A DNA stretch of 9,769 nt from Pedosphaera sp. (GTDB lineage Bacteria > Verrucomicrobiota > Verrucomicrobiia > Limisphaerales > SXTU01): contig SIBB01000096.1 of assembly GCA_009695395.1 (NCBI GenBank), positions 1 through 9,769 of the forward strand. The letters run 5' to 3'. The translations under genes were made by a program, and so were the position numbers. Shown piece by piece: positions 1 through 5,924 of the stretch (position 1 is its first letter; each line of letters starts with the position of its first letter). Under the pieces are notes generated by a model. The model had not been told where the DNA came from. It was given only the letters and a program-made list of their open reading frames with translations, and did not search any database.

Positions 1-1
1 T

Positions 2-364
2 CCCCTTGAATTCCCCCTGGCTGTTCTTGATCCGGATGATGGCCCAGATGCCGAGCGGCAAGCCGAGCAGTGCGGTCACCCCCGTGAAGATGGCGAGGAT
101 GCCGAAAACCAAAGAGGCGACAGCCGCCCCACTGGTGCGGACGTTCATCGGTAGGGACTTGCCCGATGCTTGTCGCGGCGAGGGAGGCATCGCGGGTCGC
201 GCCAGCACAATCCCCGGCACGGTGGTAATAGGCACCCACTCGGTTGCGCCCTCCCACCACGCCAAGTCATCTGGGCTGAACTGTCCCGCGGCTAGATGCG
301 CGTTGACCTCTTCGAGTGCGAGCGGACCATACTGCTGGCCATTGTGGGTAACGTGGATTTGCAT
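2..364 (-). CDS. GYF-domain / DUF4190 membrane protein, N-terminal part (cut by window edge)
   Basis: The minus-strand frame starting at ATG 364-362 stays open for 121 codons to the left edge, so the C-terminus is missing. Residues 1-50 look like a bacterial GYF_2 domain: QQYGPLALEEV near residues 10-20, then LAWWEGATEWVPI at 34-46, with the usual GP and paired-Trp pattern. A Pro/Ser-rich linker (about 57-72) follows. From about residue 78 a DUF4190-like hydrophobic hairpin begins (ASLVFGILAIFTG, then LLGLPLGIWAIIRI), which should be membrane embedded with a Gly-rich turn. This architecture (cytoplasmic GYF-like domain plus short DUF4190 membrane segment) is common in Verrucomicrobiota and Planctomycetota. 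Its biochemical role is not established; protein-protein interaction at the membrane is the usual guess. The start is chosen because the GYF domain conventionally begins at the initiator Met. No convincing SD or promoter is visible upstream. Confidence 0.82.
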   Translation of the reverse strand, partial: MQIHVTHNGQQYGPLALEEVNAHLAAGQFSPDDLAWWEGATEWVPITTVPGIVLARPAMPPSPRQASGKSLPMNVRTSGAAVASLVFGILAIFTGVTALLGLPLGIWAIIRIKNSQGEFKG

Positions 365-604
365 GGTTAAGGCGTGAGCGTGTTGATGCAGAGCTGAACT
401 GTTTGCCGTCGCAACCGATGGGGCTTTCTACCATTCCCTCGCAGGCGGCACTCTTTGCGCAAGCTTTTTCTGCTCTCAAAGGCGCCCGCGAAGTGAGGTG
501 GACACTCTCGTCCGCCGGACTCAGCGCAAAGCAGGGTATGCCGCCTCGGCCACGCTGCAGGTCCGTGGTTTATCGGGTGCAGCCGCGCATTTACCCTCGG
601 TGCC
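365..604. other. Intergenic spacer upstream of the GYF gene
   Basis: This stretch lies between the start of the GYF-domain gene and the terminator of the LTxxQ gene. I see no protein-like reading frame with a recognisable domain; the short open frames here are Arg/Pro/Ser-rich shadows of GC-rich DNA. It should contain the promoter of the GYF gene on the minus strand, but I find no convincing -35/-10 pair. A small hairpin (497-503 with 510-516) is listed separately. Confidence 0.5.
497..516. repeat. Small intergenic hairpin (GGTGGAC / GTCCGCC)
   Basis: GGTGGAC at 497-503 pairs with GTCCGCC at 510-516 around a six-base loop, with one T-G wobble on the plus strand. It has no T-run on either side, so it is not an obvious intrinsic terminator. 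A similar but weaker GGAC/GTCC hairpin follows the PHP gene at 7207-7217, which suggests a dispersed intergenic motif. Function unknown. Confidence 0.4.
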
Positions 605-638
605 AAAGAAAAACGGCGGTGGCTTCAGCCACCGCCGT
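605..638 (-). terminator. Rho-independent terminator of the LTxxQ protein gene
   Basis: A perfect 11-bp stem (613-623 with 628-638, core GGCGGTGGC) closes a four-base loop. Read on the minus strand it is followed at once by TTTTTCTTT (613-605). It begins 24 bases past the stop codon of the minus-strand LTxxQ gene. Stem strength, tight loop and U-tract make this a textbook intrinsic terminator for that gene. Confidence 0.88.
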
Positions 639-662
639 CTCGAAACGGGTTGGGAACCGGCC

Positions 663-1025
663 TTACTGCTTCTTGCGCTTGGCAGCAGCCTCGGCGAGCA
701 ACTTGTCGTATTTCTCGCCCTGCTCCTTGGTCAGCGCGGCCTTGATCTTGCCGGTGAACTCGGTGCGCATCTCTCCCATCTTCTTGCGGCTGTCTTCCTT
801 CGGGGCGTTCTGATCCGCCAAGATGGCGCGCATCTTCTCGCTCTGTTCCTTGAGGATGGGTTCGAGCTTGGCCTTCTGCTCGGCGGTGAGCGTGAGCAAC
901 TCCGTGAGCTGCTTGAGCTGCTCTTCGGCGGTGGGGCCTCCGCGCTTCTTCTCCTGCGCTTGGGTGGCGGGGCTGAACGCGATGAGCGCGCCCAACACGA
1001 GGGCTGCAATGATTTGCTTGTTCAT
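663..1025 (-). CDS. Secreted LTxxQ-motif (Spy/CpxP-like) small protein
   Basis: Encodes 120 aa. Residues 1-23 form a Sec signal peptide (Lys at 3, hydrophobic run IIAALVLGALIAF, likely cleavage after TQA at 21-23), so the mature protein is periplasmic. The mature part is highly charged, lacks Cys, and should be almost all helical. It holds two LTxxQ motifs, LTAEQ at 46-50 and LTKEQ at 98-102, the hallmark of the Spy/CpxP superfamily. Known members are ATP-independent periplasmic chaperones or envelope-stress sensors; many short family members in environmental bacteria are uncharacterised, so chaperone function here is inference. The length is near normal for the family (about 120-170 aa). It lies 89 bp downstream of the FAH-family gene on the same strand and could be read through from it, but it has its own strong terminator. 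The leader before the ATG shows no clear SD sequence. Confidence 0.85.
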   Translation of the reverse strand: MNKQIIAALVLGALIAFSPATQAQEKKRGGPTAEEQLKQLTELLTLTAEQKAKLEPILKEQSEKMRAILADQNAPKEDSRKKMGEMRTEFTGKIKAALTKEQGEKYDKLLAEAAAKRKKQ

Positions 1026-1114
1026 GGGATGTTTCTGGTTTGGTTTGTGACGGCTGGCAGAAATGCCTGCTGCGCGTTCAGCGGGAGAGACGCCGTCGCC
1101 CGCCGATGGTTACA

Positions 1115-1978
1115 TCACACCACCGCCACGGGATTCTCCAGCATGCCAATGCCGCTGATGCGGATGCGCACGAAGTCCCCGGCGGCGAGGGTGAAACCGT
1201 CGGGCGGCACCACGCCCGTCCCCGTGAGCAGCATCGCGCCGTGCGGGAAGCTCTGGCTGCGAAAGAGAAACTCCGCGAGTGAGTCGAACGTGCGCTTGAT
1301 CTGACCCACGGAGGTTTCGCCGGCGAAGACCGGCTGGCCGCCGCGCTGAATCTCCACGCCAATCGTCCACGCCCGCGCCTCCGCCTCAGTCGCGCCCACC
1401 GTGATGAAGGGTCCCATCGAACAGGATTTCAGGTAGGTCTTTGCCTGCGGGAGATACAGCAGATTCTCGCCCTCGATGTCGCGCGAGCTCATGTCATTGC
1501 CGATGGTGTAGCCCACCACGCGGCCCCGCGAGTTGCACACCAGCACCAGCTCCGGCTCCGGCACGTTCCACTTCGCGTCGCGGCGGATGCCCACATCGCC
1601 GCCGGTCGCGACGACTTTCTCGGGCAGCGACTTGAAGAAAATCTCCGGGCGCTCCGCTTCATACACGCGGTCGTAGGCGCTGGCGCTGAACTCGGACTCG
1701 TCCATGCGCGCCTTTTTGCTGCGCAGATACGTCACGCCCGCCGCCCAGACCTCCTGCTGCTCGACGGGTGCGAGCAGCGTGACTTCGGCAAGATTCAAGC
1801 GGGGCAGGGGAAGGGCCGCGAGGCTCTGGAGCAGGGTGATTAAGTTATCGCTCTCCAACAGCGTCGTGAGCCTCGACACCCCGGCGGCGGAGAGGTCGAG
1901 CACCGTGGTGTCGTCCGTGGTGAGGCCGATGCGGGCATGGTGGCAACAGGAGTCAGTCTTGAAGCGGCAGAGTTTCAT
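1115..1978 (-). CDS. Fumarylacetoacetate hydrolase-family protein, 2-dehydro-3-deoxy-D-arabinonate dehydratase-like
   Basis: Encodes 287 aa from ATG 1978. The frame extends upstream to another ATG at 2014, but MKLCRF is the usual N-terminus of the family and the upstream start would overlap a candidate -10/-35 pair. The small N-terminal domain (about 1-65) leads into the FAH catalytic fold. Seen: VWAAGVTY at 77-84, a YDRVYEAERPEIFFK segment at 102-116, VPEPELVLV at 139-147 with the metal-ligand pair E141/E143, and GNDMSSRDIEGEN at 160-172 with the third ligand D162. The C-terminal LLTGTGVVPP signature is present. These features fit the KdaD branch (2-keto-3-deoxy-D-arabinonate to 2-oxoglutarate semialdehyde plus water) better than true fumarylacetoacetase, but FAH proteins change substrate easily and no sugar-acid genes lie nearby, so only the Mg-dependent hydratase/hydrolase family is firm. 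Confidence 0.88.
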   Translation of the reverse strand: MKLCRFKTDSCCHHARIGLTTDDTTVLDLSAAGVSRLTTLLESDNLITLLQSLAALPLPRLNLAEVTLLAPVEQQEVWAAGVTYLRSKKARMDESEFSASAYDRVYEAERPEIFFKSLPEKVVATGGDVGIRRDAKWNVPEPELVLVCNSRGRVVGYTIGNDMSSRDIEGENLLYLPQAKTYLKSCSMGPFITVGATEAEARAWTIGVEIQRGGQPVFAGETSVGQIKRTFDSLAEFLFRSQSFPHGAMLLTGTGVVPPDGFTLAAGDFVRIRISGIGMLENPVAVV

Positions 1979-1994
1979 GTGTTTCGAGGCACGT

Positions 1995-2024
1995 ATTTGG
2001 GCGGCGAGCCGCAACGCGTGTCAA
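1995..2024 (-). promoter_or_regulatory. Candidate sigma-70 promoter for the FAH-family gene
   Basis: On the minus strand a perfect TTGACA (2024-2019) is followed after 18 bases by CCAAAT (2000-1995), which matches the -10 consensus at only three of six positions. A transcript would start near 1988 and leave a leader of about 10 nt before ATG 1978. The strong -35 box argues for it; the weak -10 and short leader argue against it. Confidence 0.35.
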
Positions 2025-2072
2025 TCGCCGAACGCGCGGACGCATCTCCGTTCCGTGCAAGTGCGCCTTTTC

Positions 2073-2164
2073 CCTCCTGCTCGTAATCCTAATCTTAATC
2101 CTAATCCTGCTCCGCTCAGTTCCCGCAGCGGAGCAGGATTAGGATCAGGATTGCGAGCAGGAGG
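2073..2164. repeat. Large imperfect palindrome with TAATCC hexamer units
   Basis: Left arm 2073-2116 and right arm 2127-2164 are reverse complements around a 10-nt loop (2117-2126). Both arms share outer CTCCTGCTCG (2074-2083 with 2154-2163) and inner TGCTCCGCT (2108-2116 with 2127-2135). Between these the left arm holds four TAATCC-type units (2084-2107) and the right arm three complementary units (2136-2153). The arms therefore differ by exactly one hexamer and can pair in more than one register. It lies in the divergent spacer between the FAH-family gene and the helicase gene, upstream of both starts, so it is not a simple terminator. A decayed half-copy lies at about 4893-4927. Confidence 0.85.
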
Positions 2165-2240
2165 AGCCACTACCACTTCCCGTTTTACCACTTTCTCACG
2201 GCTTCCCTCCCTCTCACCCATCGCTCTACCCTTCGCCCCC

Positions 2241-4829
2241 GTGGCCACCACGCTTTACGATCTTCTCCCGCGCGATGGGAGTTCCGGCAACGACGCCTTG
2301 CTCGGGCGCTTCCTCGACTACGTCACCGCGTGCGGGCTGGAGCTGTATCCCACGCAGGAGTCGGCCATCCTCGAACTTTTCGAGGAGAAGAACGTCATCC
2401 TCAACACCCCCACCGGCTCCGGCAAATCCCTCGTCGCCGCCGCGCTGCACTTCAAGGCGGTGGCTCAGGGCAAACGCTCCATCTACACCTGTCCCATCAA
2501 GGCGTTGGTGAACGAGAAGTTTCTCGCCCTCTGCCGCGAGTTCGGCCCAGACAACGTGGGCCTCAGCACCGGCGACGCCACGGTCAACCGCGACGCGCCC
2601 ATCCTTTGCTGCACCGCCGAGATCCTCGCGAACCTCGCGCTCCGCGAGGGCGCGGACGCCACCGTGCGCGAGGTGGTCATGGACGAGTTCCACTACTACT
2701 CCGACCGCGAGCGCGGCGGCGCGTGGCAGATCCCGCTGCTCACCTTGCCGCAGACGCGCTTCCTCCTGATGTCCGCCACGCTGGGGGACACGACGTTCTT
2801 CGAGGCGGAACTCACGCGGCTTAACGCGCGTCCGACCATCACCGTCGCCTCCACGGTGCGGCCGGTGCCGTTGGAACACGCCTACTCCGAACTGCCGCTG
2901 GCCAAGACACTCGAAAGCCTCCTCGCCGACGGCAAGGCCCCCGTCTATGTCGTCCACTTCACGCAGCTCGAAGCCGCCGAGAGCGCGCAGGCTTTCACCA
3001 GCATCAACGTCGCGACGCGTGAGGAGAAGGCGGCGGTGGCGCAGGCGCTGGAGGGTTTTAAGTTCACCAGCCCCTACGGTCCCGAGATTAAGAAGTGGCT
3101 GCGGCACGGCATCGGGCTGCACCACGCGGGCTTGCTGCCGAAGTATCGCGTGCTCGTCGAGCAACTCGCACAGCGCGGCTTGCTCAAAGTCATCTGCGGC
3201 ACGGACACCCTCGGCGTGGGCATCAACGTCCCCATCCGCACGGTGCTCTTCACCAAGCTCTGCAAGTTCGATGGGCAGAAGACCGGCATCCTGACCGCGC
3301 GGGACTTCCACCAAATCGGCGGGCGCGCGGGCCGCAAGGGCTTCGACGACCGTGGCTGGGTTGTGGCGCAGGCCCCCGAGCACGCCATCGAGAATCTCAA
3401 ACTCGCCGAGAAGTCCGCGCGCGACGGCAAGAAAACGGTAAAGCGCCAGCCGCCCGACCACAACTTCGTGAACTGGGACAAGCAGACCTTCGCCCGCCTC
3501 ATGGCCGCGCCGCCGGAGCGACTGTCCTCTCGCTTCCAAGTGTCGCACGCGATGCTGCTGAACGTCCTCAGCCGCCCCGGCGACGGCTGCACCGCGATGC
3601 AGCGCCTCCTCCGGGACTCCCACGAGTCGCCGAAGCAGAAGCAAGCGCACCGCAAGCGCTCGTGGCAGCTCTTCCGCTCCCTCGTGGACCACAAAATCAT
3701 CGAGTTCACCCAGCGCTCCCAAAGGGAGGAATCGAAAATCGGAAATCGGAAATCGGAAATCCCCAGCAGCCACCTCCGCGTGAACGTCTCGCTCCAAGAC
3801 GACTTCTCGATGGACCAAGCCCTCTCCCTCTACCTGCTGGAGACGCTCCCGCTCATGGACCCGGCGGCCCCCGACCACGCCCTCGTTGTCCTCACGCTCG
3901 CCGAGTCCATCGTCGAGGACCCCGACTTCATCCTCCGGCGGCAACTCAGCCGCGTGAAGGACCAGAAGATGGGGGAGATGAAGGCGGAAGGCATCGCCTA
4001 CGACCAGCGCATGGACGAGTTGGAGAAGCTCGAATACCCGAAGCCCAACCGCGAGTTCATCTACTCGACCTTCAACGCCTTCGCCGCGCGCCACCCGTGG
4101 GTGGGGCAGGAAAACATCCGGCCCAAGTCCATTGCCCGCGAGATGTTCGAGTCGTTCCGCTCGTTCTCCGATTACATCCGCGACTACGAGCTGCAACGGG
4201 CCGAGGGCGTGTTGCTGCGCCACTTGAACAGCGTCTTCAAGGTGCTCACGCAGACCGTCCCCGACGCCGCGAAGAACGACACGTTGCGCGAGATGGAACT
4301 CTACCTCGGCACGATGCTGCGGCAGGTGGACGCCAGCCTCCTCGACGAATGGGAGCGGATGCGCAACCCCGCCTACCAGCGCGCCGACGCGAAGGAAGTG
4401 CGCCCGCCCGGTGCCGACGAGGCCGCGCGCGACATCACACGGGACGCGAAGTCCTTCACCGCCGCCATCCGCACTGTCCTCTTCAGCTTCCTGCGCGCCT
4501 GGGTGAACGTGGATTCGGAGGCGGCACTGAGCCAACTCGTTGCCGCCGAGGACGCCGAAGGCACGCCGTGGACAGCCGAACGCCTGCGCGCCGCGATGGA
4601 GAGTTTCCGCGTCGCCCACCGCCATCTCTGCCTCGACCCCGAGGCGCGCAACGTCCGCCACACCTACGTCACTCCTGCCGAGGACAAACGCACTTGGCGC
4701 GTGCAACAAATGCTCGTGGACCCCGATGCTCACAACGACTGGGTCGCCGAGTTCACCGTGGATTTGTCCGTCTCGCGTGCGACCGGCGAACCCGCGCTCC
4801 GCCTCGTGCGCATCGGCAGCCTCGTCTGA
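2241..4829 (+). CDS. Ski2-like DEAD/DEAH-box helicase with DUF3516-type C-terminal region
   Basis: Encodes 862 aa from GTG 2241. The frame stays open far upstream, but that stretch is antisense to the FAH gene and crosses the TAATCC palindrome, whereas VATTLYDLLP is a typical family start. Seen: Walker A TPTGSGKS (56-63), a SPIKALV-like CPIKALVNEK (84-93), DEFH box (148-151) in the family-typical DEFHYYSDRERG context, SAT motif III (178-180), HHAGLLPKYR (294-303), and motif VI HQIGGRAGRKG (357-367). This is the SF2 Ski2/Mtr4-like ATP-dependent helicase core. Residues from about 400 to the end match the DUF3516 type of C-terminus, best known from actinobacteria; helicase activity on RNA or DNA is inferred and the cellular role is unknown. 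Length (family about 830-860 aa) suggests it is intact. An oddity is a lysine/serine-rich insertion at about 494-510 encoded by a heptamer repeat. No SD is visible; the leader is pyrimidine-rich. Confidence 0.88.
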   Translation: MATTLYDLLPRDGSSGNDALLGRFLDYVTACGLELYPTQESAILELFEEKNVILNTPTGSGKSLVAAALHFKAVAQGKRSIYTCPIKALVNEKFLALCREFGPDNVGLSTGDATVNRDAPILCCTAEILANLALREGADATVREVVMDEFHYYSDRERGGAWQIPLLTLPQTRFLLMSATLGDTTFFEAELTRLNARPTITVASTVRPVPLEHAYSELPLAKTLESLLADGKAPVYVVHFTQLEAAESAQAFTSINVATREEKAAVAQALEGFKFTSPYGPEIKKWLRHGIGLHHAGLLPKYRVLVEQLAQRGLLKVICGTDTLGVGINVPIRTVLFTKLCKFDGQKTGILTARDFHQIGGRAGRKGFDDRGWVVAQAPEHAIENLKLAEKSARDGKKTVKRQPPDHNFVNWDKQTFARLMAAPPERLSSRFQVSHAMLLNVLSRPGDGCTAMQRLLRDSHESPKQKQAHRKRSWQLFRSLVDHKIIEFTQRSQREESKIGNRKSEIPSSHLRVNVSLQDDFSMDQALSLYLLETLPLMDPAAPDHALVVLTLAESIVEDPDFILRRQLSRVKDQKMGEMKAEGIAYDQRMDELEKLEYPKPNREFIYSTFNAFAARHPWVGQENIRPKSIAREMFESFRSFSDYIRDYELQRAEGVLLRHLNSVFKVLTQTVPDAAKNDTLREMELYLGTMLRQVDASLLDEWERMRNPAYQRADAKEVRPPGADEAARDITRDAKSFTAAIRTVLFSFLRAWVNVDSEAALSQLVAAEDAEGTPWTAERLRAAMESFRVAHRHLCLDPEARNVRHTYVTPAEDKRTWRVQQMLVDPDAHNDWVAEFTVDLSVSRATGEPALRLVRIGSLV
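3716..3728. repeat. Small inverted repeat CTCCC-AAA-GGGAG next to the heptamer array
   Basis: A 5-bp perfect stem with a three-base loop lies inside the helicase coding sequence, five bases before the CGGAAAT array. It may mark the edge of an inserted repeat, since it sits at the start of the segment that looks foreign to the helicase family. It could also be chance in GC-rich DNA. Confidence 0.35.
3733..3761. repeat. CGGAAAT heptamer tandem array inside the helicase gene
   Basis: Four direct units: CGAAAAT (3733-3739), then three identical CGGAAAT (3740-3760), followed by C. The array is AT-rich compared with the gene around it and encodes residues 498-507 (SKIGNRKSEI), in a linker before the conserved HLRVNVSLQDDFS segment. 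Because the unit is 7 bp, losing or gaining one unit shifts the frame, while a change of three units keeps it. Confidence 0.85.
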
Positions 4830-4934
4830 CCGCCGCTCCGTGTCGGCGACTTGCAGTCGCTGTCGTTTTGGAAGTCAGGCGCGGGCGGACTCTTGCTCTT
4901 AATCCCAATCTTACTCTTTAATCCTCCACGCCCG
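4830..4934. other. Spacer between helicase and sixA: GACTTG hairpin and a decayed TAATCC repeat
   Basis: A 6-bp perfect hairpin GCGACT-TGC-AGTCGC (4846-4860), followed by a short GTTTTG, could act as a weak terminator for the helicase gene, though the T-run is poor. From 4893 to 4927 lies an AT-richer sequence with TTAATCCCAATCTTA and TTTAATCCTCC, which lines up with the left arm of the 2073-2164 palindrome but has no matching right arm. sixA starts seven bases after it. I find no clear promoter or SD sequence. Confidence 0.6.
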
Positions 4935-5429
4935 ATGAAACTCTACTTCCTCCGCCACGCCGCCGCGCTGGACGGCGCGGATGACGCGAAGCGCCCGCTC
5001 TCGAACACGGGACGGCAGCAGGCGCGGAAGCTCGCGCGGTTCCTGCGCCGCAGCGGCGTCGCCTTCGACCTCGCGTTCACGAGCCCGCTGGTGCGCGCGA
5101 AGCAGACCGCGGCCATCGTGCTCGACATCACCAACGCGCCGCAGCCAGTCAAGGCTCAGGAGACGCCGGTCCTGTTGAACGAAACGAGCGCCGACCTTTT
5201 CGCAGACTGGCTCGTGCGGCTCCCGGAGGCAGTCCATGTTTTGCTCGTCGGCCACGAGCCGTCGCTCTCCGCGCGCGTGCGGCGGATGCTGGGCTTGGAG
5301 CGTGCAGACGCGCTGGAGTTGTCCAAAGGCGCGGTCGCCTGCGTGAAGACAGCGGACCGGCGCGTGGGCTCGCTCAAATTTCTTCTCACGCCCAAGTCGC
5401 TCGGTCTGGATGGAAGTCGACAGGTATGA
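4935..5429 (+). CDS. sixA: SixA-type phosphohistidine phosphatase
   Basis: Encodes 164 aa from ATG 4935; the frame is open upstream, but that part encodes the intergenic repeat and lacks homology, while MKLYFLRHA is the normal family start. It belongs to the histidine phosphatase (phosphoglycerate-mutase-like) superfamily. Seen: the RHA catalytic motif with R7 and nucleophile H8 (SixA proteins often have RHA or RHG), KRPLSNTGRQQA at 19-30, the FTSPLVRAKQTA segment at 48-59 with phosphate-binding R54, and the second catalytic His, H107, in LLVGHEPSLS. Length fits SixA (about 160 aa) and no signal peptide is present, so it is cytoplasmic. Known SixA proteins remove phosphate from phosphohistidine, such as the ArcB HPt domain or the nitrogen PTS protein NPr in E. 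coli; the target here is unknown. The stop codon overlaps the ferredoxin start by 4 bp, implying translational coupling. Confidence 0.88.
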   Translation: MKLYFLRHAAALDGADDAKRPLSNTGRQQARKLARFLRRSGVAFDLAFTSPLVRAKQTAAIVLDITNAPQPVKAQETPVLLNETSADLFADWLVRLPEAVHVLLVGHEPSLSARVRRMLGLERADALELSKGAVACVKTADRRVGSLKFLLTPKSLGLDGSRQV

Positions 5430-5797
5430 ACCCCGATTTGCAAACGGAGCTGCAGCGTCTCGTCACCGAGCTGGGCGTGGAGAAGTTCCGCCGGCACATC
5501 TTCCTCTGCGCGGACCAGACCAAGCCCAAGTGCAGTCCGCGCGAGGCGAGCATGGAATCGTGGGATTATCTCAAGCGGCGGCTGAAGGAGCTGGGCCTCG
5601 TCGGGCCGCAGGCGCTGGTCTATCGCACGAAGGCCAACTGCTTGCAGGTGTGTGCGCGCGGCCCCATCGCGGTCGTGTATCCCGAGGGCACGTGGTATCA
5701 CTCGTGCACGCCGGTGGTGTTGGAGCGGGTCATACAGGAGCACTTGGTGGGAGGGCAGCCGGTGGCGGAGTTTGTGTTCGCGCAGCACCCGCTTTGA
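5426..5797 (+). CDS. Thioredoxin-like [2Fe-2S] ferredoxin domain protein
   Basis: Encodes 123 aa from ATG 5426, sharing ATGA with the sixA stop. Residues 24-110 look like the thioredoxin-fold [2Fe-2S] ferredoxin family: HIFLCADQTKPKC near 24-36, LVYRTKANCLQVCARGPIAVVYPEG at about 64-88, then WYHSCTPVVLERVIQEHL (90-107). The probable cluster ligands are C28, C36, C72 and C76 (spacing C-x7-C-x35-C-x3-C), as in this family. A fifth Cys, C94, follows. No signal peptide is seen; it should be a soluble cytoplasmic electron carrier or Fe-S protein. Homologues occur alone or as subunits of hydrogenase and dehydrogenase complexes; none of those lies nearby. The overlap with sixA suggests co-expression, not necessarily a shared biochemical step. 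Electron donor and acceptor are unknown. Confidence 0.87.
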   Translation: MNPDLQTELQRLVTELGVEKFRRHIFLCADQTKPKCSPREASMESWDYLKRRLKELGLVGPQALVYRTKANCLQVCARGPIAVVYPEGTWYHSCTPVVLERVIQEHLVGGQPVAEFVFAQHPL

Positions 5798-5808
5798 GCG
5801 GGTGGCAG

Positions 5809-5842
5809 GCGCAGCATCTCGCGGCGGGAGACAAGTCTGCGC
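5809..5842. repeat. Intergenic hairpin after the ferredoxin gene
   Basis: GCGCAG (5809-5814) pairs with CTGCGC (5837-5842), and inside it TCTC (5817-5820) pairs with GAGA (5828-5831), leaving an uneven internal loop. It starts 12 bases past the ferredoxin stop. There is no T-run, so at best it is an RNA 3'-end stabiliser or a Rho-dependent site. The minus strand reads GACTTGTC within it, similar to the GACTTG hairpin at 4846-4860. The rest of the 127-bp spacer to the PHP gene shows no clear promoter. Confidence 0.45.
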
Positions 5843-5924
5843 TGTAAGCCGAGGTGAGGAGGTGGCTGCAGTTCAATTTCCCCTTTCCGGCACGGCGCGC
5901 GTCGGCAAGAGTTGGTCACTTGCC

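Noticed and set aside
367..606. A 79-codon minus-strand frame just upstream of the GYF gene
   Set aside because: It is Arg/Pro-rich, begins inside the terminator flank of the neighbouring gene and has no recognisable domain or SD sequence.
498..1304. A 268-codon plus-strand frame across the LTxxQ gene
   Set aside because: It is Leu/Gly-rich and antisense to the LTxxQ gene, which has a signal peptide, motifs and terminator; the apparent hydrophobicity is a shadow of Lys/Glu codons.
1704..2240. Upstream extension of the helicase frame
   Set aside because: It is antisense to the FAH gene and translates the TAATCC palindrome; homology begins only at the GTG codon at 2241.
2226..4733. An 835-codon open frame antisense to the helicase gene
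   Set aside because: It mirrors the helicase codons, is rich in Val/Gly/Glu/Arg/His repeats typical of antisense GC-rich DNA, has no recognisable domain, and the plus strand has all helicase motifs.
3095..4921. A 608-codon plus-strand frame overlapping the helicase in another phase
   Set aside because: The product is Arg/Pro/Ala-rich without any domain, as expected for a shifted frame of a GC-rich gene. It matters only as the frame entered after slippage at the heptamer array.
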